Positions 25,921 through 36,393 of a stretch of 64,000 nt of DNA are shown piece by piece. A program made the position numbers and the translations under genes. Under the pieces are notes generated by a model, which was given only the letters and a program-made list of their open reading frames with translations, was not told where the DNA came from and ran no database searches. The DNA comes from Lingula anatina (lineage: Eukaryota; Brachiopoda; Lingulata; Lingulida; Lingulidae), in contig NW_019775958.1 of the NCBI RefSeq assembly GCF_001039355.2, positions 17,117 through 81,116 of the forward strand. The letters are read 5' to 3'. Each line of letters begins with the position of its first letter. Positions within the stretch are counted from its first letter, which is position 1.

Positions 25921-26514
25921 GTATAGAAAACCATTTAAAAATACCGATATCAACATTTTTTAAAATATTATTTTTATTATTGTATTCATTAATTTCTATT
26001 GTAAACACATCTTTTTAACTAAAAAGATGAAACAAAAAACAAGCATTTAGATTAAATGAATTAAACCACAGGGATACAGTCGTTTTCCAATCAAATGCCC
26101 CATGTCAAATTTAGTTGACCTTCTTGTACTGTTGAAAGAAATAATACCTGCATGGTTCACCACGAATCAATGGCAGTTACATCTGCATGCTTTGTTATTA
26201 TAATTTGAAAGGAATATTTAAGTAAAGACAAATGAGCTGTAAAAAGAGATTATTTTTTGTTCTTTAGTTTTAATTTTGGTTCTTGGAAGAATTTGATTAT
26301 TGATTTTAGAGTCTACAACTATAACTACAACTTTTGTTCTAAATGCTCTATAAATCCAAACCCTGGTGCCTGGTTGTCCTAGCTCTCATTTTTGTTATAC
26401 AAATTGCAGATTTTCTCAGTTTTCCCCTTCATCATATAATGCGTGAAGAACATTATTCTTCATGTAGTCAGTTAAACAGTTATTTAACCAGTCGTTTTTA
26501 CTTTCAGTTGTTCA

Positions 26515-29500
26515 ATGATGTTGCGGCTGAGACAAGGGCTCTATTCTCTCTGCTTTTTCCTTATCCTTTTACAAAGAGGTAAGCTGCTGTTTGATGATTT
26601 TACATTGAGAATAAATTAAAAACAAAGAAGGCACTTCAATGAAGTAATACGTGATTCTGACCCAGGCACAATCACACAATGCATACACGATAGGCTGGAG
26701 CATACAACATCCACTTGGCTTATCTGAAGTTTCCCACATTGAAATTCAAATTTTCAACCGGTCTGTTTCTTGTGATATGGTGCAATTATAATTTTTATAA
26801 AAGTCTGTCAAAAGTCACAGATTTAAATTCCATTCTGCATGGAATGGAAGATACGATAAGAATGAATTTGTCCAATCCACCTTACCCAGCTGGTTCATCA
26901 GTGTCTTAGATGCTGCTAAGTGGCTGTTCTAGGCTCCTGTTGGCACTGTGTTCTGGCCCCAGTTTCACAAAAAATAATTAAGTCAGGTTCCATGGCTAAG
27001 CGTTTATTTACCAAGATCAGACGATCACATGCGCATATCGTACCCTAATGGGAACAGTGTTATAGCACTTTCATGGATAGCCTAGTCAAGAAAGCCAGAA
27101 AACTGACTAATTTTTAGTGTTATTCTAAAGCCCAACTGTAACCTAATGTATTAATTCAGAACTTATTTGATTAAGACTTTTTGTAATCCTTTCGGAATTC
27201 ATGACCATATTGGCGCTATGCGCATTCCGTAAATTTAGAACAGGTTTTTAGAGTCACTTAATTGTAAAATCACCTTGTCGCCAAAACAACAGGCGTTAGA
27301 TACATTAACTTACATGTAGGTCTACTTATACCATTCCAGGCGCCTGTAGAGACTGGTTTGTTTCTCCTTCCAAAGGGGTAGATGATGAATACTGTGGTAC
27401 GGAGAGCCATCCATGTCGAACATATACACATGTGATTGAAACCAATCGTGATTTCGCCGTTCTCTCAATTTCACTGGAATGTGGACAGGCCAACACGTAT
27501 TATGAATGTGTTCCCGATAGACCGTATGGTCAGCCGGGTGGGTCAATAGTAGCATTTACCAATCCAGGTTCAACGTTGCATATTTCTACATGGCGTAATT
27601 GCTCCAGGGGACCTGCTTACATTGACTGTCGAAACAACGGTTCTGTATTTTGGTTTCAGTCCCAACTCGAGTATGTTGCGAATGTGACATTGAAGAACAT
27701 AGTATTTGCTAATGGCACAGCACACCAATTCGTAAAACCATACCATGGATCTGCCATAACTGTCCATGGATATGTTGACCTTACACTGGAAAACGTAACA
27801 TTCTACGGGAACTACAACGAATCCCATGTATCTACACCGAATGCCAAACCTTCGCCTGTCATCTTTATGGAACACGATGCAAAGGGCTCCAACTCCGCTG
27901 GTCCTGTTTCCCTGACACTACGCAGTTGTGTTTTTCGGAATAATTCAAACGGTGTTCATGTCAGTTCAGATTATGACGTCACAGCTGTGGTGGAAGATAG
28001 TAAATTTCATGACAACGTCGGTCGTTACTCATCCAGCAGTCTGTATATTGCAACTAAAACACTTCTGAATCTCGACGTAAGGGAGAGCATTTTTGAATCC
28101 AACCTGCAGTTACAAAACGGCAGTGTCGTAAACATCCAATCAGGCCACTGGAGCAATATATCCATACTCGATACAAAATTCGTCAACAATCAAGGTGTCT
28201 TTCTATTTGATGCCTCAAACACAACGTATGACATTCTCATGGCTGTTGTGATGATTAATATAAACCTCTCTCATGTTTCTGCAGCACATTCTAATTCTTC
28301 AATACGTTTTGAAAGGGTGAACCTGGCTAATAACTACTTTCCCCACCGAGGAGGAGGCTTTGATATACGGTGTTACTATGGCGGTTCCTCGAGTGCAATG
28401 GATATTGTCATGGACAATGTGCACATGGAAAACAATACTGGATATTGGCATGGGGGCGGGGTCACCATCATGAGTTCAACGAATACTTTTGTTTTAATTC
28501 GTGACTCGACTTTTATTGGAAATAAGGCATTAGGCAAGATCAGTCACGGCGGTGCTTTGTACGTAAGTGGTAGCACTACCATTATAGAATCAAGTACATT
28601 TGTGAACAATTCTGCGTTAGCTGGAACCACTCTGTTTCTCGACGAATTTCATTATACATGCGAAATAAAAAATTCTATCTTGCAATCTGACTTGCCCCAA
28701 AACGCTAGCAATATTGTCCATGCATTATCAGGGAGTTTGCTGCGTTTGTCCAATTCCACTATACATGCCACGAGAGGTCATGCTTCTACACTTGCCGTCA
28801 TGACGAGAGAACCCCTTGTGCAAGGCTACAAGCCCAAACATTACATTGAACTTCTCCATGGTTCAAAGATTGTGTGTCCTGTTAAATATAACTCTATTCA
28901 GAATACTACCATGCCATTTGCCCATCTGAACGTGTTCCACTGTCACATGTGTCCTGGGACCACATACACGCTCGGCGCTGCCCAAATTTCTGATTATGCA
29001 TCCACAAACAGGACCGACCTCGAATGTCTCGATTGCCCTGGCGGAGGTTACTGCCACACTGGAGATATACATTCACGCCACAATAACTGGTGCGACCAGG
29101 AACCGTTTGGCACTATTAAACGTTTTACATGCATATCATGCCAACCCAATAGATGTTGCGGTCAGTACATTTGTGACAATCCAAAATCGTGTAGCGGGAA
29201 CCGTGAGGGCACTGCATGTGGCCAATGTAAAGAAGGGTTTTCCCTGGCCTTCAGACTCCTTGACGCCATCAAAGTTACAGACAAGTGTTATCCTAATGAT
29301 TTATTGAGGTCGTCTGTAGGCAGGTTGGTCTTTGTAATAGTTTTCCCTATCTTAGCTACACTGGTATATTTAGGGTTTTATTTGTTTAGATGTCGCCATA
29401 AGATACACAAATACTCCGGTACCTGCAGGAAACGCTGTTCTTGCTGCAAATGCAAGCTATCACTTTTTACAACCCTGCAAAATATCGTTTTCTTCTTTTA

Positions 29501-31250
29501 TCCTACTTTCTTTGCTTATGAAGTCAATGACGGCATTTTTAATGTGTTATCTCATGTACAGATACAAGACATAAATTTTTCCATTTTCTGTCCGCCTATA
29601 TCAACTCGACATGATTCAGAGGCTGCTTTTCAACTGCTGTGCTTACTCTTTATTCTACCGATACTGACTTTGGTTTTTATATTGGCAACTTTGCTGTGTC
29701 AATTATGTCAAAAAGTAGAAAAGCCCTCAACGGAGAATGCAAATGCTAGTGTTAAGGGGCTCGTTGAAACAGAAAAACCTACAGTTGTATATACAAACGC
29801 CAGTTTTCAGGGGCTCGATAATACAGAGGAAATTCCAAGTGAAAGTGCACATGTCTCTTCTCAGGAACGCAATGAAACAGTAGAGCCTCCAAGTGGGAAT
29901 GCAAACGCCAGTGATCAGGGACTCGATGACGGAGGGGGGGCACCAAAGGAAAATACAAACGCTGGTGATCAAGGAAGCGATGACGCAGGGGAGCCTCCAA
30001 GCGGAAATACCAATAACAGTGCTCACGGACGCGATAGAACACCAGAGCATCAAAGTGGAAAAGCAAGGGAGAGGTCCAGAAGTGATACACAGGATATACA
30101 CACATCGTGCCTTCCTTGTGTTACCACAGATATATTTGAAGATGATATAAAGGGCACATTCCTTTACATATGTGTGAAGTACTATTTCTCTTTATGGCAT
30201 TTTTTCTATGGTTTAATTTCCCCAACTGTTGTAAGCGTGCTCGTACCTACATATGCCGAGAAGGGATTGTACAGGAAATTCACTGATGGTACCATATCTC
30301 CGACAAATAGACATCTGATTGCCTTAAGTGTTTTATTAATTCTATTTTTAGGGTGTTACCCTTCGGTTGTTATGTATTTATCATATAATCGATGTAAGAA
30401 GGATTGGAACTGCTCCTGTCATGGATGTCCATGTAAGGTCTGTAAACGGGGATGCTGCAGATCTGTAATTTGCTTCTCCATTAGTATACTACCTGGGCTA
30501 CCTACACTTCCTCTAGGCCTGATAATGCTTGTCAGTTCTTGCTTCAAATGCTGTTGTAAGCGTAAGTGCCAATGTCCGTCGAAGTTACTTATGGCCTGTA
30601 TCACAACGATATTTGACGACATTGCACAAGAAGGTCAAAAGGATGAACAGAAAAATGGGGAAAATGAAGAGGGCCAAAGAAAAGGTATTCAAAATGAAGA
30701 GAACAAAACTTATGAACAGAAAAACAATCAAAACAACTGTGCATGTACGTGCAAATTTAATACAGCCTGCCTCCACGGTTTTCTTTTGTCGGCTTGGGAA
30801 GGTTTTGAAATGTTATATCTTTTTATATTTACCACGGTGAGCAAATTTAAGTTGAGTAACCAAGCGGTAAGAATACCTATCCTTATATCTCTCAGTGGCG
30901 CCCATCTGTTCTTTGTAACCTGGACACGACCATTTAAGTACCCTAATGCCAATATAGTATATGGCTTGTCTAGTTTAACTTTGGTAATAGTCGGCGCGTT
31001 AAACGCTATTCAAGTTGGAGATTTCGGCACTGGGCATCCACTGGCTATTAGTGAGGAGGTGTTAATAGGTGCTGATAAAGCACAACTAGCTCTTTTGTTT
31101 TTCCCTTTGTTCATGTGTTTTCTCCTTGTAGTTATGTGTGCTTACAAAAGTTATAAAGCCAAGAAAAACGAAACAGAACAGACACAGCCGACCATTTGTT
31201 GTCTTAAAGGTGGTATGGAGACGTCTACCGAAAGTCAAGCTGCGGTTTAG
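26515..31250 (+). CDS. Beta-helix ectodomain, multi-membrane-span protein (1324 aa)
   Basis: Exon 1 26515-26578 encodes MMLRLRQGLYSLCFFLILLQ, a signal peptide, and ends at a GT donor in phase 1. Exon 2 27340-31250 follows a CAG acceptor and runs to the TAG; joined length 3975 nt. The same frame is open upstream of the GTG at 27432, so that codon is not the start. Residues about 80-510 form a right-handed beta-helix: turns GGGFDI, GGGVTI, GGALYV and FRNN, FESN, FIGN, FVNN recur as in polymorphic-membrane-protein repeats. A cysteine-rich stalk follows (about 558-670; CPGTTYTLG, CLDCPGGGYC, REGTACGQCKEGFSLAF). About nine to ten membrane segments follow, from about residue 683. I recall related uncharacterised proteins from sponges, cnidarians and lancelets; the function is unknown. 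Cell-surface sensing or adhesion is inference. Confidence 0.9.
29718..30041 (+). repeat. 54-bp coding repeat (six units of 18 residues)
   Basis: Six consecutive 18-residue units (residues about 815-922) of the form E-x-P-S-x-x-A-N-A-S-x-Q-G-L-D-x-T lie in a hydrophilic loop between membrane segments. Unit length is constant while sequence varies, so the array is older and more diverged than the polycystin minisatellite. Confidence 0.85.
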
Positions 31251-32074
31251 TCTTTTGACCATTGTAGGATTTTCGATACGGATGTGAGACGTGTGTTGGC
31301 GCGGCCTGAAGATGCCACCCACGTAACACTTTTTGTCTGTACTGCGTCTTGAATGTGTGCTGGGTGTCTTTAGATGTAGATAACTTCAAAGCTACCTACA
31401 AGTCTAATCTTCCATGTGGGTATTTACTTGAATTCTCTAAGCAGCGGCATCATAGCTTCTGATTATCCCTGACAGTTATTGTCCCCGGGATTTGACTGCT
31501 GAGATAAATTCTGTTCTGTCAACCATACCGTTAGAATGACGTCTTGTTGTCGATTGGCGTATTTTATTGTGCAAAATGAACCGTAAACTTAGCAATTTAC
31601 ATCTCTGTGCTCCATTGCCCAGATATCTACCGTGCCCTGTCTAAATATGCCTTGGGGTGTGTCAAACTTAAATAGGTACGATTCCGATGTCTAATTTCCT
31701 GAAAACTGCTAAGCAAAATGAAACACCGTTCAGAACCATTTTGACAGGGACACCAAAATACCAAGCAGGACCAGAGGAAGAATATTCTCTAAATATTAAC
31801 ACAATTGCCCCCGTGCACATTCTGAAGAAGAAATTTTGCATGTGATTTTAGAAATGCCGTCAACACCAGCTGGTCTCTTATAGATAGTAAACGATCGTGT
31901 TGATCAACCGTAATCTGGTGCCATTTACAACAGTATACACGAAATATGGGTAAAATTCTTCATTGCGAGATTCAACGACAGGGTGATCCATTTATGGACT
32001 CTGAGTAGCGAAAATAAGCTTGTTAAGTTCGGTTATTCACTGTATAATTAACAATCAATATTGGTCTTTTGCTA

Positions 32075-32080
32075 AATAAA
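32075..32080 (+). promoter_or_regulatory. Candidate polyadenylation signal of the beta-helix gene
   Basis: AATAAA on the coding strand 825 bp after the stop at 31250; no earlier canonical signal was noticed in the putative 3' UTR. Confidence 0.4.
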
Positions 32081-33014
32081 GTGATGTGTAAATTTAACAG
32101 AAAATGCGTTTTTGAGTGTTTTCCATTATTGGTCTATATGGTGTCCCTCAATTTCGCTTCGAACCTTTTTCATTTTCGCGAATGTAATTTCTGTTTATAG
32201 ATTTTGCTATAAGAAGTAAAAATTAATAAATAATAACCACACTAAATGTGCCAAATCATCGTTAGTCATCAGTAAAAAACAATTATTTGTCCTTTCGGCA
32301 CAATTTATACAAACCAACGGGAAGGCTTATATTGTTGGTATAAGGCTAATTTGATCTTGGTGTTTTTGAAGGAACTGAGCTTGGTTGCTCAGCTGTAGTC
32401 GCTCATACACTCCTAGCTTTCCTATGATTTTAACGGTCAAGGTCACAAGAGAGTAGACATCTATTTGACTTGTGGTATTCGTTGGCCAACTCACAACATT
32501 GATAGGGAAAAAAACGGTCCAGTCTAAATGACCACATTCTCGGATATTAGCAAGGAAAACGAAGTTAATCCACCAAAACTTTATTACTTTGGGACCTTTG
32601 AAATTCATAACACTCCCCATATTTCACACTTGCAATAATGGAATAGCATCATGGTCATTTTCCGGACATTCATGTACCTTATTGATTATATTCCACACAT
32701 CGGCGCTGCGGGCCGGACTAAGCCCCGCCTTCGTTGCCAAGCCCGCCGACGTTTGGGCGTAAAGATTGGTGACTGCGGCAAAACACTACTACGTTGCTAT
32801 TGCCAGCATATCTCCCGCAAGTCCTAGCTAATGGAATATAGTTACAACTTAATGTTCAAAGCACGTAGTTGTGTCATTGGGGAAAAAGCAGATGCCTTGA
32901 AATTCAGAGCAAGTGCCCTTTGCGTGGTGAGAAAGGCGCACGCCCTTACAACTAACGAACAAAGTCGAGAGCACACCGGGAATGCGACGCAAGTGCGTCA
33001 CCCCACGCCTGGTG

Positions 33015-33021
33015 TATAAAA
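33015..33021 (+). promoter_or_regulatory. TATA-box core promoter candidate
   Basis: TATAAAA lies in a GC-rich block with direct and inverted GCGTGCGCACGACGCACG-type motifs just downstream and a pyrimidine-rich CTCGTGTCTTT about 25-30 bp on, a normal TATA-to-start distance. It could serve NDUFA9, or be the LTR or internal promoter of a retroelement. The block does not encode a recognisable protein. Confidence 0.35.
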
Positions 33022-33122
33022 GGCGTGCGCACGACGCACGCTCGTGTCTTTACAATGATCGTCGACTGTGTAACGTGTACAGCAATTTTCAAAATTTTCA
33101 AATTTTTGCTCGATTTAATTTT

Positions 33123-33307
33123 TTAACCCCATAGGATCCAGTTAATGCTGACCCATAAAGCTCTGCTGTGCCCAATTAATTCTGTGAGCTAGCCTTGAAA
33201 AGCCGGGTCACCTCAGTAAATTGGTCATAATTTATTTGTTTGCCTTTATTACCCATACAAAGTATACATTTTTAAAAAGCCAATATTTCAGGCTAAATGA
33301 AAATAGA
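33123..33307 (+). repeat. Duplicate of 34704-34888, ending at an isolated n
   Basis: 185 bp aligned to 34704-34888 with no length change and very few substitutions; the copy is cut by the n at 33308. This looks like an overlap that the assembler failed to merge. Confidence 0.85.
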
Positions 33308-33308
33308 N

Positions 33309-33460
33309 ATCACTTCCGGAAAGTTACGTGAAAAGTTACAAGAGTTTGTAAGTCGACGACTTACAAGAGTTTCGAGAATACCGTGTAAGTCAAAGATACA
33401 AATTCACGTAAATAGTTACAAATTGTTGTAAGTTACAAAGTTTTGAGAATACGGCCCCTG
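33309..33460. mobile_element. 3' part of a MITE-like element, truncated at the n
   Basis: The segment is rich in short inverted repeats (GTAAGTCGACGACTTAC; repeated AAGTTACAA motifs) and ends GAGAATACGGCCCCTG, a typical MITE-type terminus. The allelic block at 36740 lacks it: there the GGCCTTATAGG flank is preceded by unrelated sequence. The left end is missing at 33308. Confidence 0.55.
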
Positions 33461-34705
33461 GGCCTTATAGGCAAATGAGAATATTGAACGTCGTATGTAG
33501 TCACAGTTAACAGTAGATCTTTCTAGCCTCAATGTGTATAATGTTGACATATTCTAGGAATTATAACCTGCATGATGCGCATGTTGTGACACCTCGGTTG
33601 ATTGCCAGTGCTGCTCGCCAGGCAGGTATCAAGACCATGGTTCACTTCTCTGCAATGGGAGCCACACTTGATCCACCCACACCATGGACAAAGGAGGAAG
33701 CAGAGGAGTATGCAAAGAAAAATATCATACTTGGGAAGTCTGATTTCTTGATTACAAAGGTAAGAATTAGGTAATGGTTTTTTCATACAATTCCCTTAAT
33801 TATTATGTTTGTTTGCACTCATGTTTATTATACCAACAGCTGTATGTAATAAGTTGTGTCTGTACATATTCCCATCAGTTCAGTTTGTTTACATCATTGC
33901 AGTCGGGTCCAGAGAGGGATCCATGCACACTTGTTGTTGCTGCAACTGTAAAGCAATGGTGCCATTGTGCTTTAAACTATTTATTAAGATAAAATTTTGG
34001 TCCTGAATTTCTAGTCTCATTTCAAAGTGAGCATGATCCAATGATTAGCACCACTAGTGTGTAAGCTGGTGGTACTCTTGGTTTTAGTCTTGACCTGTTT
34101 CATACAGCTCCACCGGCTCGTGCAGCTCCGCAGGATGGCATGGGATACAAGTTACTGTTACCGCTTCTCCTAGACCGCAAGGACCTGTGTCCCCATCTCT
34201 TGGATTTAGGTCACATATAATCTCAATTTGAACACCCTGGTTTTTTGTCTCAGTCGGTGCATTGGCCTGGGCGCGACGCTCGTTGAAACCCACCCTTGTT
34301 AAATTTTTGAAAATTCAATGCTAAATACAGACATGCTGAAAACTGAGGGCAATGCAGGCCAATTGGCCTGCTTAGATCTGAATATTGCAGGCCTGGACAA
34401 GATATTGCCCGAATGTTTTTTGTATTAATTTGTATATTTACCCTATTTCACGTAAAAATTGTGCACTTTTAACTTCTGCTTTATACACTTAAAAAGGGCA
34501 GTTGAGTAGCAATTAGGTGATTAAAAATCAAATAACTGAATGTTTGAATAGATCTTTTATTGAAGAGACATTTTACTGCTCAGATAACATCTGGGTAATA
34601 TGACCTAAAGGTAAACTAAAGGCCAAAAAGGCATCAAAACTCACAGAAAACAAATTTCCCATAGGTAAACTGCAGTTTTCCTGGACTAACCTTAAACCAG
34701 GCCTT
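33458..34705 (+). repeat. Duplicated NDUFA9 block, copy A (extra NYN exon)
   Basis: About 1.25 kb nearly identical to 36740-37988. It contains an intact copy of one NDUFA9 exon (33558-33759, starting after TTCTAG and ending ACAAAG|GTAAGA) plus intron. This exon lies upstream of the exon that should precede it (36394-36485), so it cannot be used in the normal order. The one exon difference seen (TCT versus TCG, Ser) is silent. Most likely the second haplotype. Confidence 0.9.
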
Positions 34706-35627
34706 AACCCCATAGGATCCAGTTAATGCTGACCCATAAAGCTCTGCTGTGCCCAATTAATTCTGTGAGCTAGCCTTGAAAATCCGGGTCACCTCAGTAA
34801 ATTGGTCATAATTTATTTGTTTGCCTTTATTACCCATACAAAGTATACATTTTTAAAAAGCCAATATTTCAAGCTAAATGAAAATAGAATTACATTTTAA
34901 TTTAACATGCAGTATCAAAAGTTATAGCCGGTTAAAAACTACATTTTCATTTGGTAATGGGTAAAATAAAACAAAGTTGATTTATCTTATGCACTCCAAT
35001 TTTTTATTTCTACATAAATTTGCCTGAAAATTAACAGGGATGATGTCAATTATAGTAACTTTCAATCTAGGAAATTTCAGCAATTTATCTCTATCAATTT
35101 TCAAGTTATGATCGTTTTGCTATCAGGTATACCAGCTTTTCAGCTCACCTGAACATCGTGGCCAGAGCTGAATAGAAGTCAAATTTTTACACCATCTATG
35201 ACAAAAACATCTTTAAAACTTATATCATGAATGAAGGAATATCATCCCCACTGTCTATATCACTGTCACTCGAAAACACCTTATCAGTGTCGTAGTTTTC
35301 AATCATTTCAATATCAGTATTCATTCGCAGGCCCCTTCCGTAGTGAGAAGTCGCCATTTTGATTTTACTTTCACCAGCTAGGTCTAGAAAATCGCCGATT
35401 TCTCGCTCATATATATTTCTATCGTCCTTTATATCATAAATAAATGAATATCAACGCCACTGTCTATGTTACTGTCACACGAAAACTTCTCTTCAAAGTC
35501 CAGATTTTCAATCATTTCAATAACAGTATCCCTTCGCAGGTCCCATATTTCTATCGCCTTTAAAAATGGTGGCAATGAGAGACAAGAAACATACCCGGAT
35601 GTTAAACTATATATCATTTCANGTGTG

Positions 35628-35707
35628 TGGGGGGGGTCTATATGATTGCGCTTACTCCAGCTGGTGGTACAATATTCGGAGGTGGCATCGCCTCTCTGAT
35701 CCTCTAG
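35628..35707. repeat. Terminus of a dispersed repeat family (CTCCAGCTGGTG...GATCCTCTAG)
   Basis: The string CTCCAGCTGGTGnTACAAT, a GGAGGYGGYATYGCC core and CTCTCTGATCCTCTAG recur at 46945-47001 and 49429-49485, with a fragment at 52728-52753. All are in NDUFA9 introns. They look like one conserved end of a repeat family. Confidence 0.7.
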
Positions 35708-36393
35708 TTAACTATGGTGCCTGCTCAGCTGACTGCAATTAAGCGTGAACCCCCAGGGAGTTAGGTCGATCTAAATCTTAATCTTTAGATCGATCTAAAT
35801 CTCTGGTAAAGCACCCATAAAGTATATTAAAAGAAAAGATGTTGAAATGATCACCAAAATGCAAATAAGTAGCTTTTTCATAGGGGAGGCATTGGGTGGT
35901 AAAATACACCTTTTTAAATTTTTTTATTTTCACATGAAAATTTTCACCTGCACCATTATGCATACTACAAGATTAAATTCATACACTCAAATAAAATAAG
36001 ATTTTATGAAGTTTTGTGGGGGAAGTCTAAATTTCATCATGAAATTTTGACTGGGAAGTCAGATTTTCATAATGAAAATCTTACTAGGGAGTAACCTTTT
36101 AGGGGAGTAGAATTTTCATGGTACAACGGTACATTTTGAAAAGAAATGCTAATGTCAGATACTTTCATTCAGAGTTTTATCATCTCTAGGTTTGAAAGGG
36201 AAAGATGAGCAGCTTTGCATGATATGTATATCAGAAAATACTACTTTGGGGCATTTTCAAATGAAGATAGTATACCTTTAATTTCTTTTGTGCTGCATAT
36301 TGCAGTTATGATTGAGTATAGTGAAATGTAGATTTTAGACTGTTTCAATGGAATGATGATAACTGTTGTTGAAAATTTTTTGTATTACTACAG

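Larger units (their letters stand above)
17860..26514. other. Intergenic region between the divergent polycystin and beta-helix genes
   Basis: This 8.6 kb lies between the starts of two genes pointing away from each other and so should hold both promoters. It is AT-rich and I found no coding exon. An acceptor-like TTGCAG|GTGAC just 5' of the polycystin ATG (near 17867) implies an upstream 5' UTR exon. The assembly gap at 23229-23542 and three diverged repeat copies (from about 24470, 24739 and 25787) are inside. Confidence 0.6.
31251..33122. other. 3' UTR of the beta-helix gene and intergenic sequence
   Basis: After the putative 3' UTR there is no supported exon. A GC-richer block (about 32690-33060) differs from the surroundings and contains a TATA-type promoter candidate. 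The NDUFA9 5' exons, expected here or up to 36393, were not found. Confidence 0.5.

Noticed and set aside
27432-27434. GTG as start of the beta-helix gene
   Set aside because: The frame continues upstream to an acceptor at 27339 and joins in phase to a signal-peptide exon with ATG at 26515.
32327-32620. 97-codon minus frame
   Set aside because: No recognisable domain, no splice sites, AT-rich intergenic context.
32831-33019. 62-codon + frame as NDUFA9 first exon
   Set aside because: No mitochondrial presequence character, no Rossmann motif and no phase-0 donor leading to 36394.
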